Part shown: piece after piece, positions 25,281 through 32,613 of the stretch
Layout: the number at the start of each line of letters is the position of its first letter
Position numbering within the stretch: the stretch's first letter is position 1
Assembly: GCF_900109775.1 (NCBI RefSeq)
Contig: NZ_FOAX01000002.1
Location: forward strand, 1,364,001-1,428,000
DNA length: 64,000 nucleotides
From: Pseudoxanthomonas sp. GM95
Lineage (GTDB): Bacteria; Pseudomonadota; Gammaproteobacteria; Xanthomonadales; Xanthomonadaceae
Reading direction: 5' to 3'
Notes under the pieces: generated by a model
What the model saw: only the letters and a program-made list of their open reading frames with translations
Database searches by the model: none
Told to the model about the DNA's origin: nothing
Made by a program: the position numbers and the translations under genes

Positions 25281-25673
25281 ATGACGCAACCAGACGACAT
25301 CGTTCCGGTGCAGCGCAACGAGGACCGAGAGCAGGTGGTTCCGTCCGCTTGGCGGCCGACGATTGCGGCGATCGTCGCTGCATTCAGGGATGGTGATTTT
25401 GCGCTCGAACGCGGGATTGCCGATGTCTCGCTGCGTGCTTCCATTGATGGAGCATGGTTGTCAGACAACGTGGCGGCCTACGGCGGCACGTTGGACACAC
25501 TGCCGCCCGAAACATGGTGGACTTCGGTGTACGTGTGGATGGGCGAATGGTGGGAAGTCCTCGTTGATCTCTTCACGGTCGAAGAGGGGCGAAGCGATCT
25601 GGTTCTATTCCTGCGTGTCCGCGAACGTGCATCCAAATACGAGTTCGAAGTGACCTCGCTGCACGTGCCGTGA
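25281..25673 (+). CDS. Small protein of unknown function between YfhM and PBP1C genes
   Basis: A 130-residue soluble protein with no signal peptide or membrane segment and no family I can name with confidence. It is rich in tryptophan, with AWRPTIAAIVAAF near residue 30 and the cluster WWTSVYVWMGEWWEVLVDLF in the second half, then a run of alternating hydrophobic and charged residues ending FEVTSLHVP. Its codons are clearly poorer in third-position G/C than its neighbours (many gat, ttt, gtt, cca). It starts 25 bases after the macroglobulin stop and its TGA overlaps the GTG start of pbpC, so it is translated within that operon. The size and composition resemble immunity-type or small regulatory proteins, but that is only an impression. 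Confidence 0.7.
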   Translation: MTQPDDIVPVQRNEDREQVVPSAWRPTIAAIVAAFRDGDFALERGIADVSLRASIDGAWLSDNVAAYGGTLDTLPPETWWTSVYVWMGEWWEVLVDLFTVEEGRSDLVLFLRVRERASKYEFEVTSLHVP

Positions 25674-28021
25674 TCAGACTGTTGCGGCAACGCGGATGGA
25701 GTTGGTTGCGCTGGACGACGGTTGTCTTCCTGATCACGTTGTTGGCCCTCGACTTCGCCTTCCCCCCACCGCTCCCCAAGGCGCGCGACACGAGCACGCT
25801 GGTCGTCGCGCGTGATGGCACGCCGCTGCGGGCGTTCGCCGATCGCGATGGCGTGTGGCGCTATCCGGTCTCGCCCGAAGGGGTGTCGCCGCTCTACCTA
25901 CAGGCGCTGCTGACCTACGAGGACCGCTGGTTCTGGAAGCATCCGGGCGTCAATCCGTGGGCGCTGCTACGGGCGGGCGGGCAGCTGCTGACGCGCGGGC
26001 ACATCGTCTCGGGCGGTTCGACCCTGACCATGCAGGTCGCGCGCATTCTCGACCCGCATACGCGCACGCCGTGGGGCAAGGCCAAGCAGCTGCTGCGTGC
26101 GGTGCAGCTGGAAGTGCACCTGAGCAAGCGCCAGATCCTGGACCTGTACCTGGAGCGCGCGCCGTTCGGCGGCACCATCGAAGGCGTGGAAGCGGCGAGC
26201 TGGGCGTACCTGGGCAAACCCGCCTCGCGCCTGTCGCATGCCGAGGCCGCATTGTTGGCGGTGTTGCCGCAATCGCCGAGCCGGCTGCGCCCGGACCGCA
26301 ATCCGCAGGCCGCGCGCGCCGCGCGCGACAAGGTGCTGGCGCGCATGGTGTCGCTGCACGTGTGGTCGCAGGAACAGGTCGATGATGCGCGCATCGAGCC
26401 GGTGGTTGCGCGCTCGCTGCAACCGCCGTTGAGCGCCGCGTTGCTGGCGCTGCGCCTGCACCAGGATCAGCCCAAGGCCACGCGCATTGCGTCGACCATC
26501 GATGCGGATCTGCAGCGCACGCTGGAGCAGCGCGTCACCGCGTATTTCTCCAACCTGCCCGAACGCACTTCGGCCGCGTTGCTGGTGGTGGACAACGCGA
26601 CGATGGAAGCGCGTGCCTATGTTGGCTCGGTCAAATTCGGCGATGTGAAGCGGCTCGGCCACGTCGACATGGTCCAGGCCTGGCGCTCGCCCGGCTCGAC
26701 GTTGAAGCCGTTCCTCTATGGCCTGGCGCTGGACGATGGCCTGATCCATTCGGAAAGCCTGCTGGTTGATGCGCCGCAGGGCTTCGGTGGCTATCGGCCG
26801 GGCAACTTCGATACGGCCTTCAACGGGCCGGTGGGCGTGGCCGAAGCGCTGCGCCTGTCGCTCAACGTGCCGGCGGTGGACGTGCTGGATCACGTCGGCC
26901 CGCCGCGCTTCGCCGCGCGCCTGGCCAATGCCGGCATCGACCTGCATTTTCCGCGCGGGGCGAAGCCGAACCTGGCGATGATCCTCGGCGGCACCGGCGC
27001 GCGGCTAGAGGATCTGGTCGGTGCGTTCGCCGCGTTCAATCGCGACGGGTTGTCCGGGCGCGTGCGTTACACGCAGGACGATCCGAAGAACGATCGCCGG
27101 TTGCTGTCGCCCGGCGCGGCTTGGATCGTGCGCCAGATGCTGCAGGACAACCCGCGCCCGGGCTACGCGCTGGACACCTTCGATACCGCGTCGCGGCCGC
27201 GCGTGGCCTGGAAGACAGGCACCAGCTACGGCTATCGCGATGCCTGGGCGATCGGCGGCACGCGGCGCTACACGGTGGGCGTCTGGGTCGGCCGCCCGGA
27301 TGGCACGCCGCTGCCTGGTCAGTACGGCGCAGTGACCGCGCTGCCGCTGATGTTCGAGGTGATCGACAGCCTGCCGCGCGGGCGCGGCGATGCCATGACC
27401 ACGCCGGCGCCGGCCAACGTGGCGCAGCTGGAGGTGTGCTGGCCGCTGGGCCTGCCACCCGATCCGGCCGCGCCGCAGCTGTGCCAGAAGCGGATGCAGG
27501 CCTGGACGCTGGATGGCAACGTGCCGCCGACGTTCGCCGAGCGCGACGCGCGCCTGTGGCGCAGCGGGCTGGAGACCTTCCAGCGCGACGCCCGTAGCGG
27601 GCAGCGCCTGTCCGCCGCGTGTACGGCACCGCACACGCCGCAGGAGGCACAGATCGCCCGCTGGCCCGCGTTGGCATCGCCTTGGCTGACGGCGGCCGAA
27701 CGCGGCGCCTCGCGCTTGCCGCCGCTGGCGCCCGATTGCGCGGCCGATGGACGTGATGCCGCCGCCTCACTACGGATCGAAGGCCTCAACGAGCGCGCCA
27801 CCATCGCGCGCGCACCGGGCAGCCTGAAGCCGGCGACGGTGCGGCTGCGGGCGTTAGGCACCGAGACCGACGTGCAATGGCTGGTCGATGGCCGCTGGAT
27901 CGCACAGACCTACGGCGCACGCAGCTTCGAGCACGGCTTCGAGCAGACCGGCGAGCACACGCTGACCGCGTTGGCTGACAGCGGTGCATGGGCGACGGTG
28001 CGGTTCAAGGTGCTGCATTAG
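25670..28021 (+). CDS. pbpC: Penicillin-binding protein 1C
   Basis: Bifunctional peptidoglycan synthase of class A. GTG start overlapping the previous stop (GTGA). The 783 residues show an N-terminal membrane anchor (about 13-30), the GT51 glycosyltransferase motifs EDRWFWKHPG and GGSTLTMQVAR, and the transpeptidase motifs STLK (Ser343, Lys346), a serine-asparagine box SLN and KTGT (Lys515). A C-terminal BiPBP_C domain completes the PBP1C architecture. Together with the upstream alpha-2-macroglobulin it forms the conserved wall repair/protease defence pair. After the stop, a T-run and then a REP-type inverted repeat follow. Confidence 0.94.
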   Translation: MIRLLRQRGWSWLRWTTVVFLITLLALDFAFPPPLPKARDTSTLVVARDGTPLRAFADRDGVWRYPVSPEGVSPLYLQALLTYEDRWFWKHPGVNPWALLRAGGQLLTRGHIVSGGSTLTMQVARILDPHTRTPWGKAKQLLRAVQLEVHLSKRQILDLYLERAPFGGTIEGVEAASWAYLGKPASRLSHAEAALLAVLPQSPSRLRPDRNPQAARAARDKVLARMVSLHVWSQEQVDDARIEPVVARSLQPPLSAALLALRLHQDQPKATRIASTIDADLQRTLEQRVTAYFSNLPERTSAALLVVDNATMEARAYVGSVKFGDVKRLGHVDMVQAWRSPGSTLKPFLYGLALDDGLIHSESLLVDAPQGFGGYRPGNFDTAFNGPVGVAEALRLSLNVPAVDVLDHVGPPRFAARLANAGIDLHFPRGAKPNLAMILGGTGARLEDLVGAFAAFNRDGLSGRVRYTQDDPKNDRRLLSPGAAWIVRQMLQDNPRPGYALDTFDTASRPRVAWKTGTSYGYRDAWAIGGTRRYTVGVWVGRPDGTPLPGQYGAVTALPLMFEVIDSLPRGRGDAMTTPAPANVAQLEVCWPLGLPPDPAAPQLCQKRMQAWTLDGNVPPTFAERDARLWRSGLETFQRDARSGQRLSAACTAPHTPQEAQIARWPALASPWLTAAERGASRLPPLAPDCAADGRDAAASLRIEGLNERATIARAPGSLKPATVRLRALGTETDVQWLVDGRWIAQTYGARSFEHGFEQTGEHTLTALADSGAWATVRFKVLH

Positions 28022-28081
28022 CGACTGATCTTTGCGAACGGCTTGCCGTTGTCGCGTTGCTACTTTTTTTTGCTTGTTGTT

Positions 28082-28145
28082 GGAGGCGCTTCAGCGGCGA
28101 TGAGGCTTTACAGAGAAGTTTCCATCGCCGCTGAAGCGGCTCCCA
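28082..28145. repeat. REP-type inverted pair (REPIN-like)
   Basis: Left arm 28082-28102 (GGAGGCGCTTCAGCGGCGATG) and right arm 28123-28145 are near-complementary around a 20-base spacer. The core CTTCAGCGGCGAT and flanking GCTCCCACA resemble the short extragenic palindromes spread by RAYT transposases in Pseudomonas and xanthomonads. Confidence 0.55.
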
Positions 28146-28221
28146 CAAAAGCGGCTGACGGCTGCGCGCATCTGTAACGTTGCGATGAAGTCGCGCAGCA
28201 AGCGCCCACCATACGTTTCCT

Positions 28222-28253
28222 CAAAAAGAAACGGGCGCACCAGGCGCCCGTTT
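28222..28253 (-). terminator. Intrinsic terminator of the ferritin-like gene
   Basis: On the minus strand, AAACGGGCGC pairs with GCGCCCGTTT across a 5-base loop and is followed by CTTTTTG. It lies 26 bases past the stop. Confidence 0.85.
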
Positions 28254-28278
28254 CCCACATTGCGTCTTGCAGATCCGC

Positions 28279-28851
28279 TTACTTGCCGATCCAGCCTTCC
28301 AGCATGTCGGCGAATTCGTCGGCGTGTTCTTCTTCCTGCTCCAGGATCGACTCCAGGATGCGCTTGGTCGTGGTGTCCTTGTCGCCGATGTAGTTGATCA
28401 TCTGGCGATAGCTGTCGATCGCGATGCGCTCGGCGATCAGGTTTTCCTTGACCATGTCGCGCAGGTCGGTGCCTTCCTTGTACTCGGCGTGCGAGCGCTT
28501 GGACAGCGTGTCCGGGTTGAGGTCCGGTTCGCCGCCCAGCTGGACGATGCGCTCGGCCAGCTTGCCGGCGTGCGCCTGTTCCTGCTGGGCGTGCTCCAGG
28601 AACTCGGCCTTGATCGAATCGGCCAGCATGCCCTTGGCCATGAAGTAATGGCGGTAATAGCGCAGCACGCACACGTATTCGGTGGCCAGCGCTTCATTGA
28701 GCAGCTTGATCACTTCCTTGCGGTCGGCGGTGTAGCTGTCGGTAATCGCGCCGTCCTCGATGCTCTTGCGCGCGTTGGCACGCAGCGTGGCCTTGTCGGC
28801 CAGTTCGCTGGCGGCGGTGTGGTTGAACTTGGTGGCTGATGTCTTGGACAT
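28279..28851 (-). CDS. Ferritin-like diiron protein (bacterioferritin family)
   Basis: Predicted four-helix-bundle iron-binding protein of 190 residues, probably storing iron or detoxifying Fe(II)/peroxide. Carboxylate-histidine motifs of a diiron centre are visible: ATEYVCVLRYYRHY, EFLEHAQQEQAHA and ILESILEQEEEHADEFAD. ATG at 28851 is chosen because the frame upstream is the antisense-free extension of the preceding gene end and lacks homology; the chosen start gives the expected short N-terminal tail. Classic Bfr heme ligand residues cannot be assigned, so I avoid a gene symbol. It follows a peroxiredoxin gene by 34 bases, forming an oxidative-stress pair with a shared terminator. Confidence 0.8.
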   Translation of the reverse strand: MSKTSATKFNHTAASELADKATLRANARKSIEDGAITDSYTADRKEVIKLLNEALATEYVCVLRYYRHYFMAKGMLADSIKAEFLEHAQQEQAHAGKLAERIVQLGGEPDLNPDTLSKRSHAEYKEGTDLRDMVKENLIAERIAIDSYRQMINYIGDKDTTTKRILESILEQEEEHADEFADMLEGWIGK

Positions 28852-28885
28852 TGGCTTGCCTCGTGGTTGAGTAGAAGGAGATGGA

Positions 28886-29368
28886 TCAGGCCGGAAGCTG
28901 TTCCAGCACGTGTTCGGCCGAAGACACGGCGAATTCGCCAGGCGCTTCCAGCCACAGGTGTTTGACCACGCCATCTTCGGCGTAGAGCGCGTAGCGGCGC
29001 GAACGCAGGCCCATGCCGTTGCCGCTCAGGTCGACGTCCAGGCCCAGCGCCTTGGTGAGATCGCCACTGCCGTCGGCCAGCAGCTGCAGGCCTTCGGGAA
29101 TGCCGACGGCTTCACCCCAGGCCTTCATCACGAACGCATCGTTGACCGAGATGCAGTACACCTCGATGCCGCGTTTGCGGAAGTCGTCGAAGTGGGCGAT
29201 GTAGCCGGGCAGGTGACGTTCGGAGCAGGTCGGCGTGAACGCCCCCGGCACCCCGAACATCACCACCTTGTGCGCGCCGAACAACGTCGGCGTATCGACC
29301 TTTTCCACGCCCTGGCGGATGCGGGTCAGGGTGGTCTCGGGAATGCGTTCGCCGCTCTGGATGGTCAT
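28886..29368 (-). CDS. Peroxiredoxin of the Prx5/AhpE-like thiol peroxidase group
   Basis: Thiol peroxidase of 160 residues that reduces hydroperoxides. The peroxidatic motif PGAFTPTC is complete, with Cys48, Thr45 and Pro41, typical of the Prx5 group; a second cysteine (Cys72, in VYCISVNDAF) is present. ATG at 29368 was chosen because it yields the standard MTIQSGERIPETTL start; the open frame extends 18 codons further. Divergent from hsp20, with which it shares a 188-base regulatory gap, and followed by the ferritin-like gene. Confidence 0.9.
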   Translation of the reverse strand: MTIQSGERIPETTLTRIRQGVEKVDTPTLFGAHKVVMFGVPGAFTPTCSERHLPGYIAHFDDFRKRGIEVYCISVNDAFVMKAWGEAVGIPEGLQLLADGSGDLTKALGLDVDLSGNGMGLRSRRYALYAEDGVVKHLWLEAPGEFAVSSAEHVLEQLPA

Positions 29369-29457
29369 CGTTTCGGTCTTGGTGGGAGGCCCGGGCCGCA
29401 CTGGCCCCTGCATGAACACCACCCTAGGAGCGCCGATGGCAAGGGCATGTCAAAACC

Positions 29458-29485
29458 CTTGAAAACGCCGGGCGGGCGCTCATCT
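29458..29485 (+). promoter_or_regulatory. Sigma-32 type heat-shock promoter of hsp20
   Basis: CTTGAAA (29458-29464), a 13-base spacer, then GCTCATCT (29478-29485), matching the RpoH pattern CTTGAAA ... CCCCATNT well. The predicted start leaves a leader of about 65 bases before the hsp20 ATG. Confidence 0.7.
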
Positions 29486-29556
29486 GTTGGTCATGGAGGC
29501 CACGGGCCCCTGCCGCACGGGCCTGATCCGCGACGGCAACCAGACAGGAGACTGCA

Positions 29557-30000
29557 ATGAGTTTTGTGCGCTATCACGGCTGGGCGGGTCGCCCGGCACA
29601 GGCCGATCTGGGCCGCGTCATCGAGCGTTTCGTCCAGGCCAACCAGGCCGCTGAACAGGGTGGCTGGTCGCCGCGCGTGGACGTGAAGGAAGAAGCCAGC
29701 CGCTTCGTGATCTTCGTCGACGTCCCGGGCGTGGACCTGGATGCGATCGAGGTGCAGATGGACAAGAACGTCCTGAGCATCAAGGGGGAGCGGACTGCAC
29801 CGCAGGCCGAAGAGGACCAGCGCTTCTCGCGCCAGGAACGTCGCCACGGCACGTTCGCGCGCAGCTTCACGCTGCCGGAAGCGGCCGATGCCGATGGCAT
29901 CGTCGCGACCGGTCGCAACGGCGTGCTGGAAGTGGTGATTCCCAAGCGGGCGCAGGTCGCGCCGCGTCGGATCCAGGTGGGACACGAGTCGATCCAGTAA
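29557..30000 (+). CDS. Small heat-shock protein, Hsp20/alpha-crystallin family
   Basis: ATP-independent holdase of 147 residues. A short N-terminal arm leads into the alpha-crystallin domain (about 38-130: SPRVDVKEEASRFVIFVDVPG, then LSIKGER) and the hallmark NGVLEVVIPK motif, with a short C-terminal extension. AGGAG precedes the ATG at the right distance. The sigma-32-like promoter upstream and the co-chaperone gene cbpA downstream both support a heat-shock role. Confidence 0.94.
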   Translation: MSFVRYHGWAGRPAQADLGRVIERFVQANQAAEQGGWSPRVDVKEEASRFVIFVDVPGVDLDAIEVQMDKNVLSIKGERTAPQAEEDQRFSRQERRHGTFARSFTLPEAADADGIVATGRNGVLEVVIPKRAQVAPRRIQVGHESIQ

Positions 30001-30077
30001 CCTGTGCAGGTCGGCCCGGCTCAGCCGGGCACATGTGCGGGTGTCGAGGCGCGGATATGCGCTTCGGGGCCAGGATC

Positions 30078-30108
30078 AAGCCCGCGACTGCAAGGTCGCG
30101 GGCTTTCT
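30078..30108 (+). terminator. Hairpin terminator between hsp20 and cbpA
   Basis: AAGCCCGCGAC pairs with GTCGCGGGCTT around TGCAAG and is followed by TCTT. It ends 12 bases before the cbpA start codon, directly before its ribosome site, so readthrough would set cbpA expression. Confidence 0.7.
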
Positions 30109-30120
30109 TGCGGAGGTGCG

Positions 30121-31002
30121 ATGGAATTCAAGGACTACTACCAGACGCTCGGCGTCGAGCCGTCGGCGGGCGAAGCGGAGATCAAGACCGCGTATCGCCG
30201 GCTGGCGCGCAAATATCATCCCGACGTCAGCAAGGAAGCCGACGCCGAAGACAAGTTCAAGGCCGTCAACGAGGCCTACGAAGCGCTGCGCGATCCTGAA
30301 AAGCGTGCCGCCTACGACCAGCTGCGCGCGCGCGGCTATCGGCCGGGCCAGGAATACCAGCCGCAGGATTTCGGCGGGCGCGGGCCGGGGCAGGGCTATG
30401 ACTTCGATGAAGTGTTCGGCGGCGCCGGTGGCGGCGGGGCCGGCTTCAGCGATTTCTTCGAGAACCTGTTCGGCCAGCGTCGTGGCGGCGGCCCGGGTTT
30501 TGGCGGCGGCCAGGCACCGCGCGGCGACACGCGCGCCAAGCTGTCGGTGCCGTTGAAGGCGGTCTACGAGGGTAGTAGCCTGCGCGTGACCGTCAACGGC
30601 AAGCAGCTGGACCTGCGCGTGCCCAAGGGCATCAAGCCGGGCCAGGCGATCCGCCTGACCGGGCAGGGCAACGGCGGTGGCAACCTGCTGCTGGAAGTGG
30701 AATACGCGGCCGACCCGCAGTTCGAGGTCGACGGCAGCAACGTGATCCACGTGCTGCAGGTGAACCCATGGGACGCAGCGCTGGGCGCCACGATCAGCGT
30801 GCCGACCCTGGGCGGCTCGGTGGAACTGAAGATCCCGGCCGGGTCGGAAGCCGGCCGCAAGCTGCGCCTGCGCGGCCGCGGCCTGCCGGGCACCACGCCG
30901 GGTGACCAGATCGTCGAACTGGAGATCACCGCGCCGCGCGCGGAGACCGACGCCCAGCGCAAGGCCTACGAGAAGCTGGCCAAGGCCTTCGCCGACAGCT
31001 GA
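30121..31002 (+). CDS. cbpA: CbpA-type DnaJ co-chaperone
   Basis: J-domain protein stimulating DnaK. The 293 residues show a J domain with HPD at 33-35, a glycine/phenylalanine-rich linker (about 79-150: GGAGGGGAGFSDFFENLFG) and two C-terminal substrate-binding domains, without the DnaJ zinc fingers, which defines the CbpA type. GGAGG precedes the ATG at 30121. The open frame reaches upstream through the terminator hairpin and is not coding there. It follows hsp20 and ends before a bidirectional hairpin. Confidence 0.92.
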   Translation: MEFKDYYQTLGVEPSAGEAEIKTAYRRLARKYHPDVSKEADAEDKFKAVNEAYEALRDPEKRAAYDQLRARGYRPGQEYQPQDFGGRGPGQGYDFDEVFGGAGGGGAGFSDFFENLFGQRRGGGPGFGGGQAPRGDTRAKLSVPLKAVYEGSSLRVTVNGKQLDLRVPKGIKPGQAIRLTGQGNGGGNLLLEVEYAADPQFEVDGSNVIHVLQVNPWDAALGATISVPTLGGSVELKIPAGSEAGRKLRLRGRGLPGTTPGDQIVELEITAPRAETDAQRKAYEKLAKAFADS

Positions 31003-31027
31003 GCCGGGCGGTCATCGCGGGAATGAA

Positions 31028-31051
31028 AACGGGCGCCCCGCGGCGCCCGTT
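31028..31051. terminator. Bidirectional terminator between cbpA and the response regulator
   Basis: AACGGGCGCC and GGCGCCCGTT are perfect arms with a 4-base loop, flanked by AA on the left and TCTCGTTT on the right, between two convergent genes. Confidence 0.75.
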
Positions 31052-31074
31052 CTCGTTTGCATCCTGATGCTGGA

Positions 31075-31464
31075 TCAGGCCGCCGGTGGCTGCTCGCTGC
31101 TGGCGCTGAGGATGCGCTCGATCACCTCGGACAGTTCGTCTTCGGAGAACGGCTTGGTCAGGTACGCCTTGGCGCCCTGGCGCATGCCCCACATGCGGTC
31201 GGTGTCCTGGTCCTTGGTGGTCACCAGAATCACCGGGATGTGCTTGGTGGTGGTCTCGCGGCTCAGCTGGCGCGTGGCCTGGAAGCCATTGAGGTTAGGC
31301 ATCACCACGTCCATCAGCACCATGTCGGGCAGCTCGCGCTTGGCCACTTCCACGCCCTGCGCGCCGTCCTCGGCGGTGATCCACTCATGTCCCAGCTTTT
31401 CCACGATCCGCTGGATGCCCAGCAGCTGCGACGGTGAATCGTCGACGATGAGAATACGTGCCAT
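31075..31464 (-). CDS. CheY-like response regulator, PilH type
   Basis: Stand-alone receiver domain of 129 residues. Acidic pocket Asp8/Asp9, phospho-acceptor Asp52 (VLMDVVMP), switch Thr82/83 and conserved Lys104 (LTKPF) are all present; there is no output domain. The sequence MARILIVDDSPSQ ... VTTKDQDTDRMWGMRQGAKAYLTKPF is close to PilH of the Pseudomonas twitching-motility chemosystem. No other pil or che gene is near, so it may be an orphan PilH-like regulator acting on a system encoded elsewhere. Confidence 0.87.
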   Translation of the reverse strand: MARILIVDDSPSQLLGIQRIVEKLGHEWITAEDGAQGVEVAKRELPDMVLMDVVMPNLNGFQATRQLSRETTTKHIPVILVTTKDQDTDRMWGMRQGAKAYLTKPFSEDELSEVIERILSASSEQPPAA

Positions 31465-31492
31465 GCAATTACCCCTGGTTGTCCCCAGCCGG

Positions 31493-31498
31493 ATTGTA
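31493..31498 (-). promoter_or_regulatory. Putative -10 box of the response regulator gene
   Basis: Minus-strand TACAAT, giving a predicted start about 20 bases upstream of the ATG at 31464. The -35 region is poor. The remaining 31499-31715 stretch holds no gene I can support. Confidence 0.35.
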
Positions 31499-31715
31499 GA
31501 GGCGTTTGATGACGCAGCGTAAGACAGCGTTGCCGTCTGTGCGGGTCGGGCTTCCTTCCGTCCGCCCAGGGCGCGCGCGACGTGATCAAGTTCACGCCGC
31601 GGGCGCGGGAACGGCCGGGGAAACAGGGCTTACGGTCGGCCGGGGACTGGCACTTCCTATTTTGAGAACTGCAGCGATGCGCGGCGCATGAACGATCGCG
31701 CCGCGCGGCGTTGGC

Positions 31716-32309
31716 TTACTTGATCACGCTTGCGCGCTTCTCATCGATCCACTTGCTCGCCTGCGCCGGCGTATAGGCCTGCATCCAGCCGAGCATCGCG
31801 TCGATGTCCTCGCCGTACCACAGGTCGGCGCGCTGGGCGGCGTGCAGGAAGCGCTCCTCGACCATGCGATCGATCATGCCGATCAGCGGCGCGTAGAAGC
31901 CGTCCATGTCCAGGAACGCGCACGGCTTGTTGCCGATGCCCAGCTGGCGCCAAGTGAGCATCTCGAAGATCTCTTCCATCGTGCCGAAGCCGCCGGGCAA
32001 GGTGACGAAGCCATCGGCCAGTTCGAACATGCGCATTTTGCGCTCGTGCATCGAACCGACGATCTCCAGCTCGGTCAGGCCGCGGTGCGCGACTTCCCAG
32101 TCGGCCAGCTGCTGCGGGATGACGCCGGTGACTTCGCCGCCGGCTTCGAGCACGGCGTTGGCCACGGTGCCCATCAGGCCGACGTTGCCGCCGCCGTAGA
32201 CCAGGCGCAGGCCATCGGCGGCCAGCCGCTTGCCCAGTTCGGCAGCGCGCTGGGCGTAGATCGGCTTGGAGCCGGCGTTGGAGCCGCAGTAGACGCAGAC
32301 GGTTTTCAT
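31716..32309 (-). CDS. LOG family protein (TIGR00730)
   Basis: Lysine-decarboxylase-like Rossmann protein of 197 residues; characterised LOG enzymes release free bases from nucleoside 5'-monophosphates, including cytokinin riboside monophosphates. Signature motifs are intact: YGGGNVGLMG (38-47) and PGGFGTMEE (105-113). AGAGGA precedes the ATG. A small membrane-protein gene lies 40 bases upstream on the same strand. In plant-associated relatives LOG proteins may make cytokinins, but a nucleotide-housekeeping role is equally possible. Confidence 0.9.
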   Translation of the reverse strand: MKTVCVYCGSNAGSKPIYAQRAAELGKRLAADGLRLVYGGGNVGLMGTVANAVLEAGGEVTGVIPQQLADWEVAHRGLTELEIVGSMHERKMRMFELADGFVTLPGGFGTMEEIFEMLTWRQLGIGNKPCAFLDMDGFYAPLIGMIDRMVEERFLHAAQRADLWYGEDIDAMLGWMQAYTPAQASKWIDEKRASVIK

Positions 32310-32349
32310 ACGGGTGATTCCTCTTGCTTGAACTTGGAAAGACAGGTGA

Positions 32350-32526
32350 TCAGCGCGGCAGCGTGCGCCGCAGGATGCGGGTCATCGCGGTGCGCCCGAC
32401 GCCGATCAGGACCGCACCGACCGGCAGCAACAGTGGCTGGCGCAGCAGCAGCGCCGCGACCAGCGTCGCCAGGCCGGCGATCCACAAGGCGCCGGCGCCG
32501 ATCTTGAGCTGCGTGGTCGATGCCAT
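32350..32526 (-). CDS. Small hydrophobic membrane protein
   Basis: A 58-residue protein with two closely spaced hydrophobic segments (about 10-28 and 32-45) and a strongly basic C-terminus (RTAMTRILRRTLPR). ATG at 32526; the frame extends upstream across the lpdA terminator and is not credible there. Unknown function. Same strand as the LOG gene and likely upstream partner in one transcript. Confidence 0.55.
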   Translation of the reverse strand: MASTTQLKIGAGALWIAGLATLVAALLLRQPLLLPVGAVLIGVGRTAMTRILRRTLPR

Positions 32527-32561
32527 GCGAGGCCTGTGCGAAAGGGAGGCGGCGGAAACGA

Positions 32562-32593
32562 AAGAAGGCTCCGTCGCGAGACGAAGCCTTCTT
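32562..32593 (-). terminator. Terminator of the sucAB-lpdA operon
   Basis: An imperfect 14-bp stem (AAGAAGGCT / AGCCTTCTT core plus CGTC/GACG) with a 4-base loop, 20 bases after the lpdA stop on the minus strand, followed by TTCGTTTCC. Confidence 0.65.
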
Positions 32594-32613
32594 CGACCAG
32601 CCACCTGGGTGGC

